Part shown: positions 11,980-22,410 of the stretch, one piece after another
Layout of the letters: the number at the start of each line of letters is the position of its first letter
Numbering within the stretch: position 1 is the first letter of the stretch
Assembly (NCBI GenBank): GCA_003024785.1
Contig: PUQB01000106.1
Location: forward strand, 62,001 to 126,000
DNA from: Selaginella tamariscina
Taxonomy: Eukaryota; Streptophyta; Lycopodiopsida; Selaginellales; Selaginellaceae
DNA length: 64,000 nucleotides
Direction of reading: 5' to 3'
Notes under the pieces: generated by a model
Databases searched by the model: none
Seen by the model: only the letters and a program-made list of their open reading frames with translations
Told to the model about the DNA's origin: nothing
Translations under genes and position numbers: made by a program

Positions 11980-13179
11980 TCAGAGAAGCACCATAAGCTT
12001 GTCGCAGTCGTGCAGGCCATACTCCTCGGCATGGAACATCTCCTCCGGGTCAGGGAAGTCCTTAAGCTGAGTCCACCTGCCACTCTTGAGATTGTAGCGT
12101 CCAAACTCACACACACACAACAAAAGTTTACTTGCTAGTCTTGAGATTGTAGCGTGCAAAAGCCCCGTTCGTACGCCCCGCAATGTAGATATCGTTCCCT
12201 ACCACCAACATGGGCAGAGAATACGTGTACTCGGATGTTTTCTTTGGCAAAGCCAGTGAGTCGTGAAGGGAGATTTTCGGTGCACTCTGAACCCGTAGGT
12301 GGATGCTTCTTTCGCGAGCCTTAAACGAGAGCCCTGTGTATACATATATGTTACATTACATCCTCTTTAACGTCTTTAAGGAGTCCAAACATTGTGTGTG
12401 TTTTGGATTAAGTTATATATACCTGTGTATACATTCCGAGGGAAGACAAACACCTTTGAAGCATTCTTTGGCTCTTTTCTCCACATTACATTGTCCTTCT
12501 CCCCTGCATCGACCAAGTACAAATCCCTCTGTGCACAGCCAATGTGTTCGTCCATCGCTTTGAATCCTGCCAAACCATATCTCTCTCTCTCTCTTTCTCT
12601 CACTCACACACACACACACGCACGCACCTCGAAGAACAAGCATAGATACCACCTCCTGGTGGTCAGGTTGTACTCGCATATGCAAGATTCCTTAAAGATT
12701 GTGCTACAGACACAAAAGAGCCTGTCGTTCTCAATTACGAGAGGGCACAAAGCCGGGTATACCCCGTCCAACGCTGCATAAGAGCTGTATTCGCCGTGCA
12801 GCTTCATGAATGTCCCATTTGCCGCTTCAGACTTCAAATCGTGGATCCATCGTCGCATCTCGATGCTGTAGCTTCCCACTCTGAGGTCGCACGTGACTAC
12901 GTACAGTGTGTGTCTCCTAGTGACGGTGTCGTATCTGATTGCAGCACCCTCGATCATATCGTTGTCGACTGGCACTTTCGTCACGGCCCCTGTCTCTACG
13001 TGCATCACGCATACCTCGGTCGCCCAGTAGAAGCAGAGGTATTTGCCGGCGCCTGCACCGCCCAGCTGCGGCAGACTTTCTCGCTGCGCCACATGCCGCC
13101 ACGTATCGGCGGCTATGTTGTACTCGTAGATGTCGGGCTGGCCGCCGGCGTGCGCGATCACCCTGAACAACCGCGCCAT
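11980..13179 (-). pseudogene. Kelch-repeat gene, copy B, one frame break
   Basis: This is the better preserved copy. Exon 1 13179-12628 (552 bases, 184 codons, starting MARLFRVIAHAGG), exon 2 12566-12423 (144 bases), exon 3 12333-12128 ending in TAA; all junctions have GT/AG ends and consistent phases. Exon 2 is one base shorter than in copy A (145), because a G run after AVHRG is one shorter, and this is the only break I find. With 145 bases the ancestral frame is 903 nt, 300 codons. Blade motifs: IYEYNIAADTWRHV, YSIEMRRWIHDL, CEYNLTTRRWY, ARYNLKTSK. A second C-terminal block (GRYNLKSGRW...DKLMVLL, TGA at 11980) lies beyond the TAA. It may be a live gene with a sequencing error or a young pseudogene. 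No F-box is seen. Confidence 0.75.
12567..12627 (-). repeat. Intron 1 of kelch copy B with dinucleotide tracts
   Basis: The 61 bp intron has short CT and CA runs between a CGAG|GTGCGTG donor and a TTTGGCAG acceptor. It is near the lower size limit for plant introns and shorter than its 89 bp counterpart in copy A. Confidence 0.7.
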
Positions 13180-13199
13180 ACCATGAACCCTAGAAAAAT

Positions 13200-14249
13200 C
13201 ATACAGCCATACACTATATAGAATAGTCTAGGAATATTTTTCTATGCATTGCCTTGTATATCGGAATTTATGTATATCAACGATATAACAATTATAACTA
13301 ATGATCAATTTTAAATTTGATATATACTTTACATTTTTATATATTACATTACATTTTTATATATATTACATTTTATATTAAACATTACACATTGTTAATT
13401 TCTATGATTATAAATAAATTAGATGTATTAAATTTAATCAAAACCAATATCTTATTTCTTTAGTTAAGTTATTTAAATTTGATTAGCTTTAACCCTGTGT
13501 CATTTCACTCATTGGACCCTACGGTCCTATTATTAGGGTTCATATTTATCTTAAAACGATTATATAGAATCATTATTGTTTAAAAAATTGTAAATTATTT
13601 TGTAAGAATATATTTATTACATCATATCAGTTAAATTAACAAATTATTTATGTCTCACATATCTCATCAATTAAATTAATAAATTATATAACCTTTTGTT
13701 TTGGTTATTATAGATTTATAACTCACATGAATCCAACTCACTGTTTTAACCATTATAGTATGGATAATTCATATTAACTAATATGGATAATTAATATTAA
13801 AATTATTTAATTATTTACAATTACATCAATTTGATTTGTCCAAAATTAAACCTATAAATGTTATCTTTTCCTAGTTTGATATTCTTATTTATTTTAATTA
13901 ATTTAATAGCTTTAAATATTTTAAAGCAAATTTCATAGACATTTATATTAAAATAATGTTTACTTAGGTTTATTTATTTGACTTTAATAACAATTTGCAC
14001 ATTTTATATTCAAATCCCCTTATATAAACTATACATTCTCTTGCTATTTATTGGAGTTATGAGTATAAATAATTTGTTTTAAACAGTTTTAAAGAATAAA
14101 TTATTTGTTTTAAGCAGTTTAAAGAATATAAATTATTTGTTAAATGGGTTTTAAAGAATATAAACTATTTATTAAAGGGGTTTTAATCTTGCTTATTATA
14201 ATAAAGTAAAAAATATTAGTAATGGAGGTTAATCCATAATTATGAGTTA
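13200..14249. other. AT-rich 5' flank of kelch copy B
   Basis: Collinear with 5170-6150; no gene is seen. Differences from unit A are mostly small indels in AT runs, plus an extra ATATATTACATTTT-type run near 13330-13390. Confidence 0.5.
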
Positions 14250-14516
14250 ACCTTTTAACTTTTAAGGTTATAATGTGGGTTAACAAACTTTTTTGCAAAC
14301 CCATTGTACTTAAATATTTTTGTGTAAAGGGTTGAAAGGTTAAACTTTTATTTGAATTTCTCTAGTGGCAATAAAATAGTAACTAATACATATTGTGTTC
14401 AAGTTAACTCTCCATTATTATAAAATAATCATAAACAAACACATACAAATTAAAATAAAATAATCATGAATGTAACTCTATGTAATGACGAATATAATGC
14501 ATACATGGACATAAAA
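14250..14516 (-). repeat. Inverted counterpart of 6215-6485
   Basis: It matches 6215-6485 in reverse complement. The left junction falls directly after ATAATTATGAGTTAA, which is still in direct orientation in both units; unit A holds about 80 extra bases between that point and the segment. Confidence 0.75.
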
Positions 14517-15470
14517 AGCTCTCAAGTTGGCTTCTCTATGTTTTTTATAATTCACTAGTAAATAATAGTATAAATTTGGTATATCTAAACTAAAGATAAG
14601 AATTTTTAGAGATATGAAAATTAAAAATTTTGTTTTAAATATTTTGTTAATTTTAAATTTTTGATTTGAGATATAGCCCATCAATGAAGCCTAGTTAAAT
14701 TTAGCCAAAACTTGTGTAATGAATTAACTTAACAAAGATTCGTTTGGGCCATTATGCTAACTACAATAAATAGTGTTATAATTTTATTATGACTTACTTT
14801 TACTTTGGGAATTAATTATTATTACTTACTAAATTATGTTAACGAGCCTTAAATGTAGTAAGAAACATTAGTGCACTTAGGTCTTTATTTGGGGTAGTTT
14901 GGCTTTGATGTTACTATATAAGAACTTACATTTTATAAAATTCTTAGATGCTTATTAAATTTTTAGTAGACTCTAGTTAGTTTGGCATGTCAAAGAGGGT
15001 TAAGAACACCCCTAGGGTTGCCTAAACCCACACCCTAACCCCCTAAGTAGGGTTTAGGGGTAGGAGTAGTATTTTGTCCCATAGTCTAACGCTTAATCTT
15101 AAGAGCTTAGCATTTAGTGCCAACCCATTTATTTAAATAGGAAAAATGAAGGGGAGTTCTTTGTCACATAACTTAAGTAGAGTATATGTAGTGAGAATCA
15201 TGATGTTGAAAAAAAAAGCTTGCTTAAGTTTATATCATCAAGGCACAAGCCCTATTATCATAGCATATTCCTCTCCACTTAGCCATAAAGATTAAGAGTC
15301 AATGGTGTTACAAGCAGTGACTTTGTTTGGCAAAAAAAAATCTTTCACAATTAATCACAATTAATTAAAATTAAGTTTTTTGCTTATTATAATTCAGTTG
15401 ATAAAGAATATTCTGTTATCTCTTCTGTCAAACTCGTTTTACTTTTTCAGATTTTTTTACATTTTTTTAT
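14517..15470. other. Non-coding, includes a weak relative of the 1.68 kb LTR family
   Basis: No gene is seen. Around 15110-15290 the order of words (CCCA..TTAT, GGAAAA, TTTGTCACATAA, AGTAGAGTATATGTAGTGAGAATCATGA, then AAGGCACAAGCC) parallels 55510-55660 of the long LTR, with lower identity. A short telomere-like GTAGGGTTTAGGGG occurs near 15051. Confidence 0.4.
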
Positions 15471-15719
15471 AGTGAAAGTGAAGCTGTGAGTGAGGACTCT
15501 GAAAATGCAGACAGTGACATTGATGTGAGCAGTATTATGTATTTAGGAACAATGCTTACTACTGCAAGCATTGTGATCATTATTAAGTGAACATTTTAGC
15601 CTCACAAGTGATCAAACACATCCTGAAAACTCACCCATCTCTTAGAAAGAGATGTAAAGCTTCAGGAGCTAAAAGGAAGCTCTGTAGTGGTTTTAGCACC
15701 AAAGGAATATAATTCTTAC

Positions 15720-16283
15720 ATAAATGAGAAAAGGGGGAAACGGATGCACGGCAAGAGGCATTGACCCGTTCTAGGGTTTTAAAACTGGACAAGAAGCGTG
15801 GCAATAGCAGCTAGTGCAGCAAGGGCGGCGGCAGCTAGGAAGGGAGTAGCAGTGTTTGAGGGTAGTGGCGGCGGAGAGGGAGATCCAGCGGCGGCAAGGA
15901 ACAGGGGCAACGACAGGTGGAACAGGGACAGTGGCGGCGGCAACAAGAGTAGTGGTGCGGCAGGGGGACCAAGCTGGCCAAGGGTGGCCAGCGGAGTAGC
16001 TGCAGCGAAACAGGGTCAAGCGGCACAGGGTCTAGCGGTGCCTATGGCAGAGCACAGGCGGTGGCTCCCAGAGGGGGCTAGAGGGAGCGGACGCCAGGGA
16101 ACAAGAGGTAGGGGACGGGGTCGAGATCATCAGGAGAAGAGATGATAGGGGTAGGGCTTGAAGGGCGAGGCGGCTAGCTGGGTCTTCATCCTCAAGACCA
16201 CCAACACCAGTTCCTCCAAGGGTTTTTGGATCCGGGAGTGAGCTTCCAGGGTCCAACTCCACGAGCCCACCAAGCACCCGAGA
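15720..16283 (+). other. GC-rich leader before the hAT transposase
   Basis: A sharp local rise in GC with GGCGGCGG-type runs begins at about 15780. A 115-codon frame (15798-16145) is rich in Gly, Ala and Arg and looks like a by-product of the GC-rich repeats. The stretch may be the promoter/leader or a disordered N-terminus of the transposase gene that follows. A BED zinc finger, usual for the family, is not seen. Confidence 0.45.
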
Positions 16284-18880
16284 TCAATCCATTCTAGAGT
16301 GCCTGACTGGAGCGACCGAGATGCATGGCAATTTATGGATCTCCTTGATGATCAAGAGCTTTGCCAGAAGTTCCAGGTTATTCGAGAGGAGCAGGCCCAG
16401 CCGGTTTTGGATGATCTCTCTGAGATCTTCAAAGAACTTTCGCTTCCAAGGGTTCAACCGAGTCACCCAGCAAAACCAAAGTCATTGACAACCGGGTCTT
16501 GAACTTCAATGTTGGTGCATCATCCCTCCAACTCACAGACGGAGAAACTCGCTGGAGCTGCTGCACATCATATCGGGCTGGTTTGACCCCCGAGCGCATG
16601 CACCACCTTGGTAAAGCTTTTAGAAAAAAGCTGGCAGAGTGGGCCTTTCGTACAGGTGTTCCTTTCAATGTTTTCAGTGATCCCCTACTCCAGGAGGCTC
16701 AAGACTTAACAATCATACCCGGCTTCCCCGGCTACAAGGTTCCAACCGTCAACATGCTGTCACAATGAACTATGGAGGAAGTGTATAGTGATGCGATGCA
16801 TGAGCTGGAAGCTGCTATCACTGAGGCTAGAAGCTCCTCTTTTCCTCGACCTTTGTCTGTTGTTACAGACGGTTGGAAAAATGTGAACTCCGAGCATGTG
16901 GTTAACATCATGCTTGTTGATGCATCTCAGTCGGATTTTTTCTACACAAGCATTAACACGGAGAACACAACAAGTAAGCTTTATTTTATCTTTTCAGCTC
17001 AGCTAAGCTTTGTTTTTATGTCATGTAGGTGAAGCTCTTGTAGAGCTTCTCTCGAAAGAGATTGATGCCGTGTGTAACCGGTTTTCTGGAGGCGATCTAC
17101 CCCCTGAAGGTCCTTTCAATAATCATGGACAACGCAGAATATGAGGAAGTGTGGAGCCTTGTTGGAGAACTTGTATCGCAGCCAGGGGCAATGTTCTGGA
17201 GCATTGGCTGTCAATGCCATGCATTCAACCTCATTCTCACCTCCTGGTGTAAGTTGAAGTTCATCCAGAAGTGGTTGGTGCAAGCAGCAAGTTGTGATGT
17301 TTGTGAGGAATCATGGACGGGTGTTGAGGCTTTTCCGGGACCGGAACCTTGCGAAAGGTTGCAGGAAGGAGTTGATTCGGCCATGTACAACAAGGTAAAT
17401 AAGCTCCTGCTTTAATAGTTATTATTTACTTATTATTTATTTATTATTATTAACTTATTATTCATTATTTATTATTATTAATAGTGATTTTTTTTAAGGT
17501 TTGCCACGAACTTCTTGATGCTCCAACGGTTGTTGGATGTTAAGGAAACGGTTCTGGGGATTTTTGAGGAACCGGAGTACAAGGAGTGGCTGTGTACTCA
17601 AAGCTCAGCGTTGAAGCAACAAGCAAAGGAGCTTGAAGAGGCTGTTTTTGGAGCTGAATTCTGGACATGGATTGCACGGATCGAGGAGCTTCTAAAACCA
17701 GTCTTCTTCACCATACGTGAGTTGATAGAATTTGGAGTTCCATAGGGTTTGTTTGGCAGGCCTGGAGCAACATCAGAGCAGCAACCCAAGCAGTGGCAGG
17801 TTTTAGCTCAGACAACAAGAGGTTCTTCTCCAAATTGTAGAGGAACGGGAGAGAGACTTCAAGGGCTGCAGCTTGTTTGCAGCAGCTCACTGTCTCAATC
17901 CTTGCATGCACGACCGAGTAAGCCAGCTTTCAGGAGATGAGAATCTCGAGATGTTATACGAGCAACTGTATGAGGTCGCCGAGCAGTTCTGCAAGCCTGG
18001 AACAGAGGATCATTTCATTCACAGCTCAGTTCAGGGACTACGTGGATTCACCAATGCTTTTCGAAAGGGAAGCGTGGCCGACATAGAGCTTTCCAGTGCT
18101 GCCAGGTGCGATGTGAATCCTTTCAACGTGTGGTCAACCTCTGGAGCAATTTGCAAACATGCAAGACAGCTGAGATGGCCTGCTCGATTCTAGGGATGGC
18201 AGCTTCAAATTCCTCAGCTGAAAGAAACTTCAGCGCAATAAAGAACGTCCAGACTGTTAAATGAAACAGGTAATATTTTTTTTTTTTATTTTATATTTCA
18301 GAGCTGCTTACTGATTTTTTATATGGATTTATCTTTTTTATTATAGGTTGACGGAAGATCGCGTGAAGAAGTTAGTTTATATCTACTACAAGCCGCATGA
18401 AGAAACGAAGGCCAGCAACTTCTGTGGATCATGGAACCGTGAAGCAATTGTTCCCATCGAGCATCATCGTCTCAGGCTCAGCAGGTAGATCCAGATGCGG
18501 ATCAAGATGGATCAAGTTGAAGCTCAACTTGATGAAGAAGTGGATGATGAAGAGAATAGTGGCTACACTCGCTTGTAAGTTTGCTAAAATTCCAGGTTAC
18601 TTGTATTAATATGTTCTTCTTTTTCTTTTCAGCGGGGAAGATGATGCTTTGATCCCTGAGGAGTGGGAGGAAAGCGATTTTGAAGGTGATGATTTATCAA
18701 GGAACAGGAAGTACAAGTCACTTTTTGAGCTCACTGAACTGGTTGAAGAGGATTTGGAGCGGAGCAAGAGCCGGAGCCTCAACCAGAGGAGCCTGTTGAA
18801 GAACTTGAGCTAGAGCTGCCTCATGCAATAGCAGAACCTGAAGCTCACAGGAGTAGCCTAAACAAAACCCGGGGTTGAAC
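16284..18880 (+). pseudogene. DUF659/hAT-superfamily transposase relic
   Basis: Segments in order: an N-terminal part from about 16299; AFRKKLAEWAFRTGVPFNVF (about 16616-16675); the DUF659 block with LSVVTDGWKNVNSEHVVNIM (about 16855-16914) and SIIMDNAEYEEVWSLV near 17117; TTRFATNFLMLQRLL across an intron; LKPVFFTIRELI (about 17694); and the C-terminal dimerisation block NPFNVWSTSGAICKHARQL (about 18116), followed by an acidic tail. Four introns with GT/AG ends are recognisable: 16974-17028, 17395-17498, 18270-18346 and 18575-18632, the first two with consistent phase. At least a stop before the DUF659 block and several frame changes break the gene. The enzyme would cut and paste hAT elements with 8 bp target duplications. 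I could not find its terminal repeats. Confidence 0.75.
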
Positions 18881-19449
18881 GGTCCACAAGGCCATTCAGA
18901 AAACATAGGCTTTCCTGAACATGTTTGTAATTTCATTTGTAATAGATGCATTTGATATCATACTGCAGAACTTACGCGCATGTACATGTGTTACTATATG
19001 TATATGAATCACTTATATAAAATGCAGATAGAAGAACAAACAGTAGTGAGTATTCAATTTCTTTCCTGGAGAGTCTCAATGATTAACCTAGGCATGGATG
19101 TGATTGAAGAGCTCGAGAGGATCTCACCCAAACAAGTGAGCTTAATGCAGCAAAATATACGCCAGCTCACAAAATATAATAAAGAATCTAATATAAATAG
19201 AATATTCTATAATAAATTACTTGCTAATATGAAAAAAATTTGCTTTTAGACCACTATACGGCAACTGGTTACAAGAAAGCCTCTTATGTTATTTAATTAG
19301 GTAATCTTGATTTACTTAAGTCAAATAATTTCATTAAGTAAGAACCTTGACACATATTGTGCCATCCTTTAAAACATATGCTTAATAATTCTTACATTTC
19401 ACTCTAGAGGAATTAAATAAAATTAAATTAAAAAATTCTAAAATTTTAA

Positions 19450-19800
19450 TGTAATTTGTGAAATTTGTGAGAAAATGAAATTAAAGCATATTTGAAATTG
19501 TGTAATTAAAGGAGTATATGAATAAGAATATTAGAGAAAACTTGAAATATCTTGTATTCCACAAAATACACAAGTCCCCTAGCCACAAGGCACACGTGAC
19601 ACATGGTATTGACATGTACATATACTACATGTGCAATAGTCACTTTTACACTATCCTCCTCTTCCTAGGTGTGTAGATGGTCTTGGATCAATGTGTCCAA
19701 ATGTCTCTAATGGACTTCTCACCACAAAGTGCTTCACGCGAACCATGTGAACGTTCTACTTTTCATGCTGATAACATGTTAGTCTAATGTGTTGTGTAAA
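19450..19800 (-). repeat. Dispersed repeat, inverted partner of 6500-6860
   Basis: Reverse complement of the 6500-6860 repeat. At 19765-19785 the sequence GCTGATAACATGTTAG resembles, on the minus strand, the junction of an LTR end with a tRNA-Met primer site (expected TGGTATCAGAGC), so the block may be the 5' end of a Copia-like element. No coding part is attached. Confidence 0.55.
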
Positions 19801-19949
19801 ATACACTAGGTATAACTAGTGGGTTCTAGTTAACTTAAATTAGTTTGATATTAACTTAATTAAATTGATGCCCAACAATTATGTGTTGCCATGTGTTAGT
19901 CCCTTGGGTATAAATTCTAACAAAAATACTAAATACTAAAGGAAGAGCA

Positions 19950-20640
19950 CCATTTGATATTTGATGTTGAGGTAAATAAGGATGCCCTTTTATCTGGAAC
20001 GCTCTTTGGATTATATATTGAAACTTTGGAGGGAATAATGAGATCACAAGGCTTGTCAAACATGCAGATAGCAAGGCTTGATGTATACTTGCTCCTTACG
20101 CAGACAACTTATTGCTATTGGCAATGAACAGAACAATACTAGCAAGACTCGCAAGTTTTTGCAAACACACAGGCTTGGAAGTGAACCTCGCAAAAACCCA
20201 GACTGTGGTAATTTGGGATCACCAACAGTTGGCACATGCGAGTACATTGCTTAAACTGAAAAATACCGATCATATCTGGGATATATACGGTACTTGTGGC
20301 ATGCAGGAGCACATGAGAAAAGGAGGGTGGCACAATGTGCGTACTACGGCCCCAAGGGTGCCTCAGAATTGAACATGTGGATGCATGGATATCCAAGGTA
20401 ACAACTGTTGCACTCAGCGGATGCTCAATGTGGGCACCTTGGACTATTAAAACAGAATGGGAACACTTCGAGCAGCTAAACAAAAGCTTTATAGAACAGA
20501 GTTTAGTGTGAGGAGAACAATCCCATATGCAGTCGTGGTCATGGAAAGTGGACTATACCCAATGGAGATAATAGCATGGAAATATGTTGTCCAATATGTG
20601 TTAAAGCTTGACATATGCGCCTCGGTGCTTAATTATATAA
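19950..20640 (+). pseudogene. LINE reverse-transcriptase fragment
   Basis: Broken plus-strand frames carry non-LTR reverse-transcriptase motifs: LFGLYIETLEG (about 20005-20037), then YADNLLLLAMN (about 20098-20130, in the place of the F/YADD catalytic box, second D replaced by N), ASFCKHTGLEVNLAKTQTVV (about 20153-20212), and further on a C-terminal stretch like EHFEQLNKSFIEQS and RRTIPYAVVVMESGLYPMEI (about 20460-20570). The FC...GL.VN..KT.V pattern differs from the L1-type LINEs usual in flowering plants. The copy lacks its endonuclease end and has several frame breaks. No poly(A) tail or target duplication was found. Confidence 0.65.
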
Positions 20641-20679
20641 ATATAAAAATTAAATGTTATAATAAGATTCATGTATATT

Positions 20680-21110
20680 GATGTACATTAATTTATTTTA
20701 AATAAATATTTAGCTTGTCATACACTTGTACTTTGGCCGGATAAAATTTTAAAATGTGTAATGAACATTTAACTTTTTTTGAATGGAAAATTAAGATGAA
20801 CTTAACTCAGCCGGGTCACGCATCACGCACATAAAAATCACATAAATAACAATGTTAAAATGATGTACTATTAGTATTAATTTATATAATTAATGTTCAT
20901 ATAGTTGTGAAAACCATAATCGTTTTTCCATTAATATGGAAAATATTAGAATGGAATTATAATGCAGATACATATTTTTTAAACTTAAAAATCTCATGCA
21001 TGTATATATAATATAGCGTTGTATAAAAATTTATTAGTGATCGTAGCTAAAGAAAATTATAAGTTTTATATATATATATATATATATTTATATATGCATT
21101 GACGTTTGTA
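20680..21110. other. AT-rich spacer
   Basis: No gene is seen. It ends in an (AT)n run at 21068-21089 just upstream of the tRNA gene. Confidence 0.5.
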
Positions 21111-21111
21111 A

Positions 21112-21192
21112 GTCAGGATGGCCGAGTTGGTCTAAGGCGCTCGTTTCAGGTACTAGTCCGAAAGGGCATGGGTTCGAATCCTATTTCTGACA
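21112..21192 (+). tRNA. tRNA-Leu (anticodon CAG)
   Basis: A full cloverleaf folds by hand. The acceptor GTCAGGA pairs with TTTCTGAC (one G-T pair) and the discriminator is A at 21192. The B box GGTTCGAATCC is canonical and the A-box region TGGCCGAGTTGG is close to it. The anticodon loop is TTCAGGT with CAG in the middle, and there is a long class II variable arm (GTCCGAAAGGGC). The sequence is the usual plant nuclear tRNA-Leu form, with an extra T in the D-loop and one mismatch in the anticodon stem (CTCGT/ACTAG). No intron. No run of four T's follows closely, so the pol III terminator is weak; together with the mismatch this leaves open a decaying gene. It decodes CUG. Confidence 0.85.
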
Positions 21193-21243
21193 AACTGTAT
21201 CTATAGTGTGTTATTCCCTTTACTATCTAAGAACCTTACGTTG

Positions 21244-21456
21244 TTTATATGTCAAATGTATGTGAGTGCGTGTGTGTGACATATACAATTGTATTACATG
21301 TTCATTATTATTAACTTAATAATTTAATGATTAAATTTATAAACTATGATTTATATGTCAAATGTATGTGAGTGCGTGTGTGTACATATACAATTGTATT
21401 ACATGTTCATTATTATTTAACTTAATAATTTAATGATTAAATTTATAAAACTATGA
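21244..21456. repeat. Tandem duplication of a 106 bp unit
   Basis: Unit 1 is 21244-21349 and unit 2 is 21350-21456. They differ by a few small indels, for example GTGTGTGACATATAC against GTGTGTACATATAC. Non-coding. Confidence 0.9.
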
Positions 21457-22230
21457 ATTATAAATAATATTTAGGGTAAAGTATTTACTCTAAATTTTAC
21501 CTACAGATCACACGTATACATACCAAAGAATAAATTTGAAGGCTTGTTATCTGAGAACTTGGGTAAAAGAAAAACTGAGTATAAAAACCAAAGGTTGCAT
21601 TATTTAGTGTATATTTATATACTTAATCTTTAATATTGTTATTGATGTAAATTTAGTACATCGTTATAAATAAAAATGATAAATTTAATTTTTTAAAACA
21701 TTTAACGAGAATTTAGGTAGCCTAATTAAATTTAGTGTGAGTTGAGTTTAATTAGTTAAGCAACTACATTTTAAAATTTTAAAAAGGGTTAAGATTTTAA
21801 TAAACCTTAATAACTGAATACATTTTATAGGATAATTTCTTTTTGTAACCACTGTGGAAAAAGGTTTTTTTTTTAATTAAAAATAATCTATCAACACAAA
21901 GCGGAACTCCCGAGAACAACAACCGATGCAACTTAATTAATTTAATTTTAATCTGTTTAAAATACATTTTTATTAGAACACATTACTTTTTAATTTAATT
22001 ATGATAATATGTTAAAACATTTCAAATCAATAATCTTTTACGTTATTAAGGAACCTTTAATTTATCTAGATTAATAAGAATATTATAAAATAAGTTTTGT
22101 TGAAAGCTGTATGTTTCAATATAAATTATATATATATATAATATTTATATGTTTATTTAATATCTTGAAATCAAATTATAAACGATTTATTCTGAATTAT
22201 TATTTCAATAAAATTTATACATGGTTATTA
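21457..22230. other. AT-rich, no gene recognised
   Basis: Many TTAATT-type words and no open frame of note. Confidence 0.5.
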
Positions 22231-22239
22231 ACATATCAG

Positions 22240-22410
22240 AACCACCACGTGTCCAACGCTGTAAACAGATGGATATACACCGGTTTAAATGCGTGCGTGG
22301 TGGAATGTGTGTACGTGTGTTGTTGCAAATATATCTTGCATTTAAGACCGAGCTTCGGAATTAGAGAAGAAAAGGCTTATACAGACCTTGCAGGTGTATA
22401 TATGTATATA
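22240..22410 (+). repeat. Conserved about 170 bp element, inverted partner at 28350-28515
   Basis: The core TTCGGAATTAGAGAAGAAAA (22351-22370) and CTTGCAGGT near 22387 recur in reverse complement at 28350-28515, with only three differences over about 42 bp. The match continues outward through CACGTGT and ACAGATGGATATACACC words. Both cores encode SFGIREEK(A/T)Y(T/A)DLAG, but the differences are not synonymous, so coding constraint is not supported. A CTTGCAG|GT splice-donor-like end is present. Confidence 0.65.

Larger units (their letters stand above)
10320..14516. repeat. Unit B of the kelch segmental duplication
   Basis: Collinear with unit A (1600-6485), see that entry. Unit B lacks the 2160-3040 segment of unit A and holds its own about 170 bp (10985-11155). 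A 29 bp tandem repeat unit, GGGCAAATATAATCTAGGAG plus nine bases, occurs twice near 10880-10940. Its last segment is inverted relative to unit A. Confidence 0.8.
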
